Of a stretch of DNA of 12,535 bases, positions 1-11,088 are shown piece by piece. The position numbers were made by a program, and so were the translations under genes. Within the stretch, counting starts at the first letter, position 1. Each line of letters opens with the position of its first letter. Origin of the DNA: Galactobacter sp. (GTDB lineage Bacteria > Actinomycetota > Actinomycetes > Actinomycetales > Micrococcaceae). The notes beneath the pieces are model-generated. The model had not been told where the DNA came from. It did not search any database and was given only the letters and a program-made list of their open reading frames with translations. The stretch spans positions 1 through 12,535 of the forward strand of contig NZ_JALAGT010000186.1 in NCBI RefSeq assembly GCF_022712295.1, given 5' to 3'.

Positions 1-55
1 CCACGCCCCCCGCCGCGGCCCCCTCCCCCCCCCCCGCCCGGGGGCCGCGGCGTGG
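1..55 (-). terminator. GC-only hairpin downstream of upp, putative terminator
   Basis: Bases 11-23 pair perfectly with 40-52 (core GCCGCGGCCCCC against GGGGGCCGCGGC), leaving a 16-nt loop that is almost all C on the + strand. The outer CCAC at 1-4 could instead pair with GTGG at 52-55. It starts 19 nt beyond the upp stop, in the place expected for its terminator. No U-run can be seen because the window ends here; actinobacterial terminators often lack one. The long C runs could also contain a sequencing length error. Confidence 0.5.
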
Positions 56-70
56 GGCATTGAGTCTGTA

Positions 71-709
71 CTACTCGGCGAGACCGTAGAGGCGGTCACC
101 GGCGTCACCGAGGCCTGGGACGATGTAGGCCTTCTCGTTGAGGCCCTCGTCCAGGGACGCCACCACCAGATGGACGTCGTCGTTGTCCCCGTGATGCTCC
201 TCCAACTTCGCGATGCCTTCGGGCGCGGCGATCAGGCAGATGCAGGTCACCGAATCGGCGCCGCGGTCGAAAAGATACTTGATGGACTCCACCAAGGTGC
301 CACCGGTGGCGAGCATCGGGTCGATGACGAAGACCTGGCGGCCGGTGAGGTCATCAGGCAGGCGCTCTGCGTAGGTGATGATGTCCAGCGTCTCGTCGTT
401 GCGGGCCATGCCGAGGAACCCGACCTCCGCGGTGGGGACCAAGCGGGTCATCCCTTCCAACATGCCGAGGCCGGCCCGCAGGATCGGAACCACCAGCGGA
501 GTGGGCTTCGCGAAGGCCGTGCCGGTGGTGGTGGCGACGGGGGTCTCGACCGTGATGGTGGTGGTGCGCACCTCCCTGGTGGCCTCATAGGCCAGCAGGG
601 TCACGAGTTCCTCCGTGAGCTGCCGGAAAACGGGAGAAGGCGTGTTCTTGTCCCGCAGGACAGAGACCTTGTGAGCTACGAGGGGATGATCCACAACCGT
701 GACGCGCAT
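71..709 (-). CDS. upp: Uracil phosphoribosyltransferase
   Basis: Cytosolic pyrimidine-salvage enzyme that makes UMP and pyrophosphate from uracil and PRPP. The 212-residue protein is full length for the family (about 208-214). It starts with the usual N-terminus ([14 protein letters not shown]) and has the conserved RDKNT at 20-24, the ILRAGLGM segment at 76-83, the PRPP-binding loop DPMLATGGT at 130-138 and the C-terminal uracil-binding segment PGLGDAGDR at 198-206. The start at 709 is chosen because it gives this standard N-terminus. There is no clear Shine-Dalgarno sequence before it, but a TAGGCT hexamer lies 6 nt upstream, which fits a leaderless mRNA. It is divergent from the DUF4956 operon across a 176-bp gap. 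Identification is secure. Confidence 0.97.
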   Translation of the reverse strand: MRVTVVDHPLVAHKVSVLRDKNTPSPVFRQLTEELVTLLAYEATREVRTTTITVETPVATTTGTAFAKPTPLVVPILRAGLGMLEGMTRLVPTAEVGFLGMARNDETLDIITYAERLPDDLTGRQVFVIDPMLATGGTLVESIKYLFDRGADSVTCICLIAAPEGIAKLEEHHGDNDDVHLVVASLDEGLNEKAYIVPGLGDAGDRLYGLAE

Positions 710-715
710 AGGGCC

Positions 716-721
716 AGCCTA
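716..721 (-). promoter_or_regulatory. Possible -10 element of a leaderless upp promoter
   Basis: On the minus strand TAGGCT fits the actinobacterial -10 pattern TANNNT and is followed by six bases (GGCCCT) and then the upp ATG, so transcription would start at or next to the start codon. No good -35 box is visible 16-18 bp upstream. The motif is short and could arise by chance; the argument rests on its spacing and on the missing ribosome binding site. Confidence 0.4.
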
Positions 722-843
722 GCCGCTCGGCGGGGACTCCACAGGTTTCTCGGCCATCGCGCGAGACGTGCCTCACAAGGCACAACATTCTCAAGCTGTA
801 ACTGTGGTGAACATAGGGATGACCCAACATTCGGTCCTGGAAT

Positions 844-864
844 AGGGGATAACAAATCTCCCCT
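844..864 (+). promoter_or_regulatory. Small inverted repeat just before the DUF4956 operon
   Basis: AGGGGA (844-849) and TCCCCT (859-864) are perfect inverted arms around a 9-nt A/T-rich centre. The repeat ends 7 nt before the AAGGA ribosome binding site of the first gene, so it could be an operator or a 5' leader hairpin affecting the operon. I could not place a convincing -35/-10 pair in the 710-885 gap. Six-bp arms are weak evidence. Confidence 0.22.
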
Positions 865-885
865 GCTCAAGAAGGACCGCCGCCC

Positions 886-1536
886 GTGACGACCACTCAA
901 CTTCTCCTCTTCGCGATCGACCTGGTCGCCGCCGCGCTGCTGACCTTCGGTCTCTACTACCGTCGGCACCGGCGTCGCGACCTGGTGGTCGCCTTCATGG
1001 GCCTCAACGTGGGCGTCCTGGCCGTCGCCGCGATGCTCGGCACCGCAGAGGTCGCCACCGGCCTCGGCTTGGGGCTCTTCGGAGTCCTCTCCATCATCCG
1101 GCTGCGTTCCTCCGAGATCACGCAGCGCGAGGTCGCCTATTACTTCTCCTCCCTGGCCATGGGTCTGATCGGCGGACTCGGAGCCACCGAGATCTGGATC
1201 CCTTCGGCGCTGATCGCCCTGATCCTGGTGGTCATGTGGATCGCCGACCACCCGGCCCTGCTGTCCAAGACTCGCAGGCAGCGCATCCGCCTCGACCACG
1301 CCATCGTGGACGAGGACGAGATGAGGGCCGAACTCGGTTCCCGACTGAACGCCCGGATCACCAGCGTCAGTGTGGACGAGGTGGACTTCGTCAACGATTC
1401 CTGCCTGGTGGATGTCCGATACACCGCGCTGGGCTCGGCCGGGGGTCCCTCCCCAGTTGAGCGCCGTGCAGCCGGCCGCACCGCTTCCCCCGATCCGGTG
1501 AGCGCCACTTCCGTGACGTCAGTGGGGCGATCCTGA
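886..1536 (+). CDS. DUF4956 family integral membrane protein
   Basis: A 216-residue membrane protein of unknown biochemical role. Hydrophobic segments lie at about 4-25, 32-51, 56-71, 83-100 and 104-121; a soluble, probably cytoplasmic domain follows at about 125-185, then a Ser/Pro-rich tail. The GLFGVLSIIRLRS stretch at 63-75, followed by SEITQREVAYYF, is the family signature that led to the DUF4956 call. The GTG start at 886 is chosen for the AAGGA at 872-876, nine bases upstream. It is the first gene of a rightward operon: its TGA overlaps the ATG of the VTC-domain gene by one base (TGATG), so the two are probably translationally coupled. Members of this family are known to occur beside VTC-domain genes, which suggests a membrane partner for that enzyme, but this is an inference. 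Confidence 0.85.
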   Translation: MTTTQLLLFAIDLVAAALLTFGLYYRRHRRRDLVVAFMGLNVGVLAVAAMLGTAEVATGLGLGLFGVLSIIRLRSSEITQREVAYYFSSLAMGLIGGLGATEIWIPSALIALILVVMWIADHPALLSKTRRQRIRLDHAIVDEDEMRAELGSRLNARITSVSVDEVDFVNDSCLVDVRYTALGSAGGPSPVERRAAGRTASPDPVSATSVTSVGRS

Positions 1537-2380
1537 TGACCGCCACCGGACTCATGGAATTCACCGCCATCGGCCTCGAGGAACTCAACGCCACCGCCGC
1601 CCTGCAGACCCGCCGTGACCGCAAGTACCTGGTTCCGCAGGCGCAGCTGCAACAGACCCTCTCGGAGCTCCCCGCCGAGACCCGGATCCTCACCATGGAC
1701 GGCCTCACCGGCTTCGATTACGACTCGGTGTACTTCGACACCGCCGAGTGGGAGAGCTACTGCCGTACGGCCCGCAGGCGCCGCCGCCGCTTCAAGCTAC
1801 GCACCCGGCTCTACGTCGATTCGGGAGACGCCTTCCTGGAGCTGAAGACCAAGAACGGCCGTGGGCAGACCGTCAAGGACCGCATCGCCTACTCGCCCGA
1901 GGACCTGCAGCGGCTCACCCCCGCCCGGTCCTACGTGGCCGCCGGCCTGGCACCCCTCGGCTTGACGGCGGAGACCGTGGAAACGCTCCGACCGTGCCTC
2001 AGGACCACCTACCGACGCTCCACGCTGCTGACCCCGGAAGGGGCAAGGGCCACCATCGACACCGCGCTGATGTTCTCCGATCCATTGGATCCGCAGGCCG
2101 GTCAGGTGACCTTGAACGACTGGGTCGTCGTGGAGACCAAGTCAGCCTCGGCCCCCAGCGCGCTGGACCGGGCCCTGTGGCGCAGGGGCCACCGCCCCAG
2201 CGGGATCAGCAAGTTCGGAGTGGGCCTCGCTGTCCTGCACCCCGAGCTCCCACACAACAAATGGCACCGGGTCCTCAACGGGCCTTTCTCCAGGCTGCGA
2301 CCGGCCAGAGCCGATCCCTCCCCCGAGCTCTCGCCCAGCTCCCCACGATTCTCCGCCACGACAGAACTCAAGGACCGACC

Positions 2381-2384
<4 letters not shown>
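1536..2384 (+). CDS. VTC-domain protein, polyphosphate polymerase family
   Basis: A 282-residue protein with the triphosphate-tunnel (CYTH-like) fold of yeast Vtc4, the ATP-dependent polyphosphate polymerase of the vacuolar transporter chaperone. Visible tunnel motifs are RRDRKY at 26-31, the YFDT strand at 66-69, a basic run RRRRRRFKLRTR at 80-91, the paired-acid/base strand FLELKTK at 100-106 (E102, K104, K106) and KFGVGLAVL near residue 227. These basic and acidic residues would line the tunnel holding triphosphate and metal. There are no membrane segments and no SPX domain, so it is soluble or recruited by the DUF4956 protein. The ATG overlaps the upstream stop by one base, and its own TGA overlaps the next ATG by four (ATGA). 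The real product of bacterial members is not generally proven; polyphosphate synthesis is the family-based expectation. Confidence 0.88.
2370..2374 (+). promoter_or_regulatory. Ribosome binding site fixing the lipoprotein start
   Basis: AAGGA lies inside the end of the VTC-domain gene, six bases before the ATG at 2381. That ATG opens directly into a signal peptide with a lipobox. The same frame is open far upstream, back to 1748, but that part is antisense-like shadow of the VTC gene. The AAGGACCG context resembles the AAGGACCG at 872-879 before the DUF4956 gene. Confidence 0.7.
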
Positions 2385-4770
<2,386 letters not shown>

Positions 4771-4906
4771 ACGTCCCCTGCCCGGCGGTCAACCATCGCT
4801 GTCAGCCCGCATCATGACGATTTATTGAGAATGTCCCGGTTTCATACTGGTGTTATCCAGACTCCGGATGTAGTGTCATGAACACCTCAAGGGTGCGAGT
4901 GATGAA

Positions 4907-4941
4907 GAAGCCCCCGACCAATTGAACTGGTCGGGGGCTTC
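4907..4941 (-). terminator. Strong intrinsic terminator between convergent genes
   Basis: GAAGCCCCCGACCA (4907-4920) and TGGTCGGGGGCTTC (4928-4941) form a perfect 14-bp stem with a seven-base loop. It lies 25 nt past the stop of the leftward oxidoreductase gene and 136 nt past the end of the rightward tadA. On the minus strand the stem is followed by TTCAT, slightly more U-rich than the CGCTCG on the plus side, so it mainly serves the oxidoreductase but can act both ways. The 4771-4906 stretch before it holds no gene I can support. Confidence 0.85.
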
Positions 4942-4966
4942 GCTCGTGTTCGGGAGGATTCCGGGC

Positions 4967-7330
4967 TCAGCGGGCCGGGGTGATTCTCACCTCGACGCTC
5001 TTCATGAGCGGCTGGTCCGACTGTCGCGAGTAGTCCTCGATGCCGATCAACGCGTTCATCTCGGGCATGTATCCGGCCGCACTGCCCCGAGGGGTGTCGT
5101 ACTTCAGCGCGGTGTAGGAGTTCACCTCACGCTTGGACCCGTCCAGGGATGTGGCCACGATATCCACCAGCGATCCCTCAGAGATCCCGCGCTCACGCAT
5201 GTCTTCCTGGTGCATGAAGACGACCTCGCGACCGTTCTTCACGCCGCGGTAGCGGTCGTTGGCGGAGTAGATGGTGGTGTTCCACTGGTCGTGAGAACGC
5301 ATGGTCTGCAGCACCAGCGCGTCCGCGCCCTCAGGAATCTGGTTCGGGAGCTCGGCGGCCGAGAACTCGGCCAGGCCCGAGGCCGTGACGAACTCACCCT
5401 CTCGGGCAGGCTGCGGGATGCGGAATCCACCACGGGGTTTGATGCGCTCGTTGAAGTCCTCGAAGCCCGGCAGCACCCGCGCCATGATGTCGCGGATCGT
5501 GGAGTAGTCTCCCATGTACGTGTCCCACGGAGTCACCGTGTTGGGCAGCGTGGCCTTGGCGATCTCGCAGATGATGGCCGGCTCCGACTTGAGGTGCTCG
5601 GACGCGGGACGACGCTTGCCGTAGGAAACATGGACCATGGAGAATGCGTCCTCAACGGTGACGCCCTGTTCGCCGGCCGCCTGCAGGTCCTTCTCCGTGC
5701 GTCCCAGGCAGGGAAGGATCAGGGCCTTCTTCCCGTGGACCAGGTGGGAGCGGTTGAGCTTGGTGGAGACCTGCACGGTCAGCTCACACTTGGCCAGGCC
5801 CTCGGCCGTGTGTTCGGTGTCCGGTGCGGCCAGCACGAAGTTGCCGCCCATACCCACAAAGACCTTCACGGCGCCGGAGTTCATGGCCTTGATGGTCTGC
5901 ACGGTGTCGAGGCCGTGGTGCCGCGGGGACACGATTCCGCATTCGCGGTCCACCGCGTCCAGCAGCACAGGGTCGGCGTGGTGGTTGATGCCGCAGGTAC
6001 GGTTGCCCTGCACGTTGGAGTGTCCACGGATGGGGGACGGTCCGGCCCCCTCACGGGCGATGTTGCCCTTGAGCAGCAGCACGTTGGAGATCTCACGGAT
6101 GGTGTCCACGGCGTGCTTCTGCTGGGAGACGCCAAGGCACCAGGCGATGATGGTGCGCGGCGAATCCAGGTAGACCTGCCCGGCCGCTCGGATCTCCTCC
6201 TCGGTGAGCCCGGACTGGTGCACCAGCTCCTCCCAAGGGGTTGCCTCGACCACGGCGCGGTACTCGTCCAGGCCCGTGGTCCGGTTCGCCAGGAACTCCG
6301 CGGCAAGAACACCAGGGTCGTTCGCCGCAGCCTCGAAGACCACCTTGGCGATGCCGCGCATGAGCGCGAAGTCCCCGGAGGGGCGCACCTGCAGGTTCAT
6401 GGTGGAGGTCTCGTGAGTCTTGAACCGCGCCATGTCCATGATCTCGTGCGGCACGGTGGTCTTGGTCGCCGCGATCTCCCTGAGCGGGTTGATGTGCACC
6501 ACCTGCGCCCCGCGGTCGTGGGCCTCGGCGAGCGCCGTCAACATACGCGGCGCGTTGGAGGCGGCGTTGACGCCCAGCAGGAAGAGCGCGTCGGTGGTCT
6601 CCCAGTCGTGCATGTCCACGGTGCCCTTACCGGTGCCGATGGAGGCCTTGAGCGCGCGGCCGGAGGCCTCGTGACACATGTTGGAGCAGTCGGGGAGGTT
6701 GTTGGTCCCGAATTCACGGGCGAAGAGCTGGTAGAGGAAGGTTCCCTCATTGCTCAGGCGCCCGGAGGTGTAGAAGGAGGCCTGATCGGGGCTGTCCAGC
6801 TTGCGCAGTTCATCGCCGATCATGGAGAAGGCATCGTCCCAGGAGATGGGTTCGTAGTGATCCGTCTCCGCGTTGTAGGACATGGGGTGGGTCAGCCGCC
6901 CCTCGTTCTCCAGGTCGTAGTCCGTCCACGTGGACAGTTCGGTGACGGAGTGCAGCGCCAGGAATTGTGGCGTGGTGCGCTTGCCCGTCATCTCCCACGT
7001 CACGTGCTTCATGCCGTTCTCGCAGAAGTCGAGTTTGAGCCCCTTCTGGTCATCCGGCCAGGCGCAGCCCGGGCAGTCGTAACCACCGGGGTTGTGGTTC
7101 AACTGGAACATGGCCTTGGAGCCGGCCATGGGCAGGCGCTGTTCCATGAGGATCCGCCCCACGCTCTTGGCCGCGCCCCAGCCGGCCGCTGGGTGGTGGT
7201 ACGGGGAGGACGTCACGGGGCCCTTGGTGGTGGGGCCGTAGCCACCCTGACGCGGCATCTTGCTCAGGAGTCCGACCGCGGTGGGGTACTCCGGCTGTTC
7301 AGACGCGGAATCTGACTTCACGCTGGTCAT
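4967..7330 (-). CDS. FdhF/YdeP family molybdopterin oxidoreductase (formate dehydrogenase alpha-like)
   Basis: A 787-residue cytosolic enzyme of the DMSO-reductase superfamily that should carry a bis-molybdopterin-guanine-dinucleotide Mo (or W) centre. Near the N-terminus, CPGCAWP (Cys86, Cys89) and FCENG (Cys103) are the likely iron-sulfur ligands. The NMCHEASG motif places Cys219 where formate dehydrogenases have the metal-binding Cys or Sec. PSPIRGHSNVQG (431-442) is a conserved cofactor-binding stretch, and the molybdopterin-dinucleotide-binding domain lies near the C-terminus (segment LVLQTMRSHDQWNT). There is no Tat signal. The ATG at 7330 has GGAG six bases upstream. fdhD lies directly upstream and supports a sulfurated cofactor. 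E. coli YdeP, a family member, is linked to acid resistance, but its substrate is unknown. Formate dehydrogenase is therefore a guess, especially as no electron-transfer subunit is present in the window. Confidence 0.92.
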   Translation of the reverse strand: MTSVKSDSASEQPEYPTAVGLLSKMPRQGGYGPTTKGPVTSSPYHHPAAGWGAAKSVGRILMEQRLPMAGSKAMFQLNHNPGGYDCPGCAWPDDQKGLKLDFCENGMKHVTWEMTGKRTTPQFLALHSVTELSTWTDYDLENEGRLTHPMSYNAETDHYEPISWDDAFSMIGDELRKLDSPDQASFYTSGRLSNEGTFLYQLFAREFGTNNLPDCSNMCHEASGRALKASIGTGKGTVDMHDWETTDALFLLGVNAASNAPRMLTALAEAHDRGAQVVHINPLREIAATKTTVPHEIMDMARFKTHETSTMNLQVRPSGDFALMRGIAKVVFEAAANDPGVLAAEFLANRTTGLDEYRAVVEATPWEELVHQSGLTEEEIRAAGQVYLDSPRTIIAWCLGVSQQKHAVDTIREISNVLLLKGNIAREGAGPSPIRGHSNVQGNRTCGINHHADPVLLDAVDRECGIVSPRHHGLDTVQTIKAMNSGAVKVFVGMGGNFVLAAPDTEHTAEGLAKCELTVQVSTKLNRSHLVHGKKALILPCLGRTEKDLQAAGEQGVTVEDAFSMVHVSYGKRRPASEHLKSEPAIICEIAKATLPNTVTPWDTYMGDYSTIRDIMARVLPGFEDFNERIKPRGGFRIPQPAREGEFVTASGLAEFSAAELPNQIPEGADALVLQTMRSHDQWNTTIYSANDRYRGVKNGREVVFMHQEDMRERGISEGSLVDIVATSLDGSKREVNSYTALKYDTPRGSAAGYMPEMNALIGIEDYSRQSDQPLMKSVEVRITPAR

Positions 7331-7386
7331 GGCGTACTCCGTTCACGAAGGGGCGAGCCGTGGGCATGCTCACCTCTAGAATCCCA

Positions 7387-7399
7387 CCCCGGCGCGGGG
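7387..7399 (-). terminator. Short GC hairpin between fdhD and the oxidoreductase gene
   Basis: CCCCG (7387-7391) pairs with CGGGG (7395-7399) around GCG. It lies in the 107-nt gap between the fdhD stop and the oxidoreductase start. It could be a weak terminator or attenuator of the mod-fdhD transcript, or simply GC-rich sequence. No U tract follows on the minus strand (TGGGATTCTAG), so evidence is thin. I did not find a convincing separate promoter for the oxidoreductase in this gap. Confidence 0.2.
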
Positions 7400-7437
7400 C
7401 TGTGCAATACCGACAGGCCTTAGCGACGTCACGGATG

Positions 7438-8283
<846 letters not shown>

Positions 8284-8294
8284 GAAACCTAACG

Positions 8295-9458
8295 CTACGC
8301 GCCCTCGTGGTTCCCGGACATGCCCACGAGCCGCAGGCCGACGGGGCGGAAGAGCAGGGTCTGACCAGCCCGTGGGGGGCCCTCCGGCAGCAACCCCGAG
8401 AGGGCCCCGGTCGGCACCTCGGCCACCAGCCCGCCCTGGGCACCGATGCGCAGCAGGCCGCCGCGGACCTCCACGGTCTCCACCACACCGGGTAATACAC
8501 CGTAGGGCAACACACCGTCCACGCGCGCACCGGAAGTGTCGGCTCCCACCAATTCCACGTCGCCAGGGGACACGACGCCCAGCGCCGCAGCTCCCTCCAC
8601 CGGCGGACGTGCCCCGTCGGGGAGTCCCGGCACCCAGGCGCTCCCCGCTCGCGAATTGCCGTCCACGCGCAGGCCTCCGCGCTCGGCGACCCCGTCCACC
8701 ACGCAGAACCCGGCCAGCACCGCCCCGAACCGGCTGCGCGGCATGGTGGCGAGTTCCTCGGGTGTGGCCTCTTCAACTACCTGGCCACGCACCATGACCA
8801 CGCAGCGATCGGCCAGCTGCCACGCGTCGGGCAAATGGTGGGTGACGAGCACGGAGGTGGTGGCCGAGCGTTCCAGTTCCGTGGCCAGGAGTCCGCGCAC
8901 CGCAGGCGTGGATTCCGCGTCGAGGGCCGCGAAGGGTTCGTCCAACAGCAGCACTTCCGGCTCGGCCGCGAAGGCCCTGGCCAGGGCCACCCGTTGCTGT
9001 TGTCCGCCGGAGAGCCGGTGCGGACGCTCCCGTGCGCGCTGGGCCAGCCCCACCCGCTCGAGCCACTGCGCGGCAACCTGGTTGGCGTCCCTGCGCGAGG
9101 TCTCCTGCGAGCGGGGACCGAAGGCCACGTTCGCCCGCAGATCCAGGTGGGGAAAGAGCAACGGACGCTGCTCCACGAGCGTGATGCCGCGCTGGTGGGA
9201 CGGCAGCGGGCGCCGGCCCGGACCGTTGAGCATTGTCTGCACACCGCCGCGCGTGAGCACGATGCTGCCCTGGAACATGTCGATGGTGCCCGCCAGGGCG
9301 CCGAGCACGGTGGATTTCCCGGAGCCGTTGGGGCCCAGCACGGCCAGCCGTTCGCCCGGGGCCAGCTCCAGGTCCACGCGCACGTCGAAGGCATCACGGT
9401 GGACGCGGATCCGAGCCTGTAGGCCCGTGGAGACGCCGGCCTCAGCAGCAGGACTCAT
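8295..9458 (-). CDS. modC: Molybdate ABC transporter ATP-binding protein
   Basis: Cytoplasmic ATPase that drives ModB-mediated molybdate import. Walker [10 protein letters not shown] is at 42-50, the Q-loop region at about 97, signature LSGGQ at 149-153, Walker B VLLLDEP at 169-175, the D-loop ALD at 178-180 and the switch His207 in VTHH. Residues from about 245 to 387 form a C-terminal regulatory region of the TOBE/oligonucleotide-binding type ([24 protein letters not shown]), as in molybdate importers. The start at 9458 is preferred over the ATG at 9479: it overlaps the modB stop as ATGA and has AGAGGA nine bases upstream, whereas the longer start would put that ribosome binding site inside the coding region. 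Length is 387 residues. The molybdate assignment comes mainly from modA and modB next to it. Confidence 0.94.
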   Translation of the reverse strand: MSPAAEAGVSTGLQARIRVHRDAFDVRVDLELAPGERLAVLGPNGSGKSTVLGALAGTIDMFQGSIVLTRGGVQTMLNGPGRRPLPSHQRGITLVEQRPLLFPHLDLRANVAFGPRSQETSRRDANQVAAQWLERVGLAQRARERPHRLSGGQQQRVALARAFAAEPEVLLLDEPFAALDAESTPAVRGLLATELERSATTSVLVTHHLPDAWQLADRCVVMVRGQVVEEATPEELATMPRSRFGAVLAGFCVVDGVAERGGLRVDGNSRAGSAWVPGLPDGARPPVEGAAALGVVSPGDVELVGADTSGARVDGVLPYGVLPGVVETVEVRGGLLRIGAQGGLVAEVPTGALSGLLPEGPPRAGQTLLFRPVGLRLVGMSGNHEGA

Positions 9459-10243
9459 CGCACGGCATCCTCTCTCCATGACCGCAGTCCGAGGACCACC
9501 ACTGCCGCGCTGACGAGCAGCAGCAGGGACAACGCCAACGCGGTGTCCTGGGAGACGCCCACCCCGTTGTAGGCGGTGTAGATGGCCAGTGGCATGGTTC
9601 GCGTGACCCCTGGTGTATTGCCCGCGAAGAGGGCTGTGGCCCCGAACTCACCCATGGCACGGGCGAAGGCCAGGACGGTGCCTGCCACGAGGCCGGGCCG
9701 CACCAGCGGGATGGTCACGCGGGTCAGCACACGCCAGCGGTCGGCACCGAGGGAGGCTGCGACCGCCTCGTGTCCCTGTCCGGAGGTCCGCAGCGAGCCC
9801 TCAACACTGATGACGAAGAACGGCATGGCCACGAACACCTGCGCCACGACCACTCCCACCGTGGAGTAGGGCAGCGAGAACCCGGTGGCCTCGAAGAGCG
9901 GCTGCCCGAGCAGCCCGGAACGGCCAAGGAGGGACAGCAGCGCCAGGCCGCCCACCATAGGTGGGAGCACCAGGGGTATCAGCACCACGGCGCGCAGGAC
10001 CGCCGCGACTTTGGCCGAGCTGCGCGCGATCAAGAGGGCCAGCGGGAAACCCAGCACCAGACAGACCAGCGTTGCGCCGGCCGCCGTCAGCAGGGACAGG
10101 CCCAGCGCATTCAGCGCGGCTTCCGAGGTCAGGTCCTGCCACAGGGTCTCGTAGCGGACCCGTGAGAGCAGGCCGATGAGCGGCAGCGCCAGGAGGGCCA
10201 AGCCCACCAGCGCCGCCGCCTTCAGCCATGCGGGAAGTCTCAC
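9455..10243 (-). CDS. modB: Molybdate ABC transporter permease
   Basis: Inner-membrane channel subunit that passes molybdate from ModA. The 262-residue protein has an N-terminal membrane helix at about 8-27 and further helices at about 47-73, 81-106, 126-147, 184-205 and 235-253. The cytoplasmic EAA loop that contacts ModC runs from about 159 to 183 (EAVAASLGADRWR followed by TIPLVRPGL). The RAMGEFGATALFAGN stretch from residue 195 is typical of ModB. The start is GTG at 10243, supported by AGGA nine bases upstream (minus strand). The gap to modA is 38 nt, and the stop overlaps the modC start by 4 nt, so the order modA-modB-modC is one transcription unit. Confidence 0.95.
   Translation of the reverse strand: MRLPAWLKAAALVGLALLALPLIGLLSRVRYETLWQDLTSEAALNALGLSLLTAAGATLVCLVLGFPLALLIARSSAKVAAVLRAVVLIPLVLPPMVGGLALLSLLGRSGLLGQPLFEATGFSLPYSTVGVVVAQVFVAMPFFVISVEGSLRTSGQGHEAVAASLGADRWRVLTRVTIPLVRPGLVAGTVLAFARAMGEFGATALFAGNTPGVTRTMPLAIYTAYNGVGVSQDTALALSLLLLVSAAVVVLGLRSWREDAVR
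9468..9473 (-). promoter_or_regulatory. Ribosome binding site deciding the modC start
   Basis: On the minus strand AGAGGA lies nine bases before the ATG at 9458, inside the end of modB. It favours this internal ATG over the in-frame ATG at 9479, which has no comparable site. Confidence 0.6.
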
Positions 10244-10281
10244 GATGTCGGATCCTCGGTGATTGCGCAGTTGTCAGCGGG

Positions 10282-11088
10282 TCACGGTTTGCCGAACCCT
10301 GCGTCGTGGAGGGTCTTCTGGCCTGCATCGGAGAGCAGGTAGTCCACGAACGCCTTGCCGCCTTCCGAGTTCTCGGCGTCTGCGCTCACGGCCACGGGGT
10401 AGCGGTTGACCGCCTTGTCCGCGTTGGGCAGTTCCACGCCCTCCAGCTTGTCGCCCGCCGCCGTGACATCGGTGGCGTAGACCAGGCCCGCGTCCGCCTC
10501 GCCGCCCGCCACCCGGTTGACCACGGAGGTCACGTTGGTCTCCTGACTGACCGGCTTCAGGGTCACACCGGCGTCAGCGGTGAGCTTCTCGGTGGCCTGC
10601 CCGCAGGGAACCTCTGCGGCACACACCACCACGGAAACGCCCTTCTCGGTGAGGTCGTCCCACGTGGCCAGGCCCTTCGGGTTGCCCGGCGCCACGGCCA
10701 GTTCAAGGGTGTTGGTGGCGAAGATCTGTCCCTTGTCGGTGAGACCGGCCTCGGTCACCGGCTCCAGGGACGCTTCGGAGGCAAAGGCCAGGACGTCCAC
10801 GTCCGCGCCGTCGATGGCCTGCGTTGCCAGCGCCTGTGAGCCGTCGTAGGTGATGGGCTTGACGGTGAAATCGGAGTTTGACTTCTCGAAGTCCTTCGCG
10901 ACGTCGTCCAGGGGACCCTGCAGGGAGGCCGCGGCGAAGATCGTGATGGACGTGGTGCCCTTGGCATCGTCCTTGGCGTCGTCGCTGCCGCCGCAGGCGG
11001 TGAGGGCCAGGGCGCCTGCGGCCAGGATGGCCGTGGCTGCGCCGAGACGACGGCAGACATGGCGCCGTGAGGAACGCTTGGACGGCAT
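10282..11088 (-). CDS. modA: Molybdate-binding lipoprotein of the ABC transporter
   Basis: Extracellular substrate-binding lipoprotein that captures molybdate (and probably tungstate) and hands it to ModB. It has 268 residues: a basic N-terminus, a hydrophobic core at about 15-30 and the lipobox LTAC with Cys32 as anchor. The mature protein shows family hallmarks: ITIFAAASL (48-56) with Ser55 as anion ligand, YDGSQALATQ (81-90) with Ser84 as second ligand, NTLELAVAPGNPKGL (126-140) and GLVYATDV (201-208) with Tyr204. The ATG at 11088 is chosen for the perfect AGGAG six bases upstream; the frame stays open further upstream to 11256 but lacks a signal-like sequence there. The first 334 bases overlap, in another frame, the stop-less extension of the HTH-TOBE gene. 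A pair of cysteines (156, 162) could form a disulfide outside the cell. Confidence 0.96.
   Translation of the reverse strand: MPSKRSSRRHVCRRLGAATAILAAGALALTACGGSDDAKDDAKGTTSITIFAAASLQGPLDDVAKDFEKSNSDFTVKPITYDGSQALATQAIDGADVDVLAFASEASLEPVTEAGLTDKGQIFATNTLELAVAPGNPKGLATWDDLTEKGVSVVVCAAEVPCGQATEKLTADAGVTLKPVSQETNVTSVVNRVAGGEADAGLVYATDVTAAGDKLEGVELPNADKAVNRYPVAVSADAENSEGGKAFVDYLLSDAGQKTLHDAGFGKP

Noticed and set aside
170..889. 239-codon + strand frame opposite upp
   Set aside because: Antisense shadow of a well-conserved gene; Gly/Arg/Asp-rich with no motif.
676..1299. 207-codon minus-strand frame opposite the DUF4956 gene
   Set aside because: Gly/Asp/Gln-rich shadow composition; the other strand holds the conserved membrane protein.
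1748..2380. Upstream extension of the lipoprotein reading frame
   Set aside because: This part is the VTC gene read out of frame. The ATG at 2381 has a ribosome binding site and opens into a lipoprotein signal peptide.
4771..4906. Possible tRNA gene after tadA
   Set aside because: No T-arm consensus, anticodon arm or acceptor stem could be fitted.
4922..7315. 797-codon open frame on the + strand covering the whole oxidoreductase gene
   Set aside because: It mirrors the opposite-strand gene codon for codon in GC-rich DNA, shows no recognisable domain and would be antisense to a clearly conserved enzyme.
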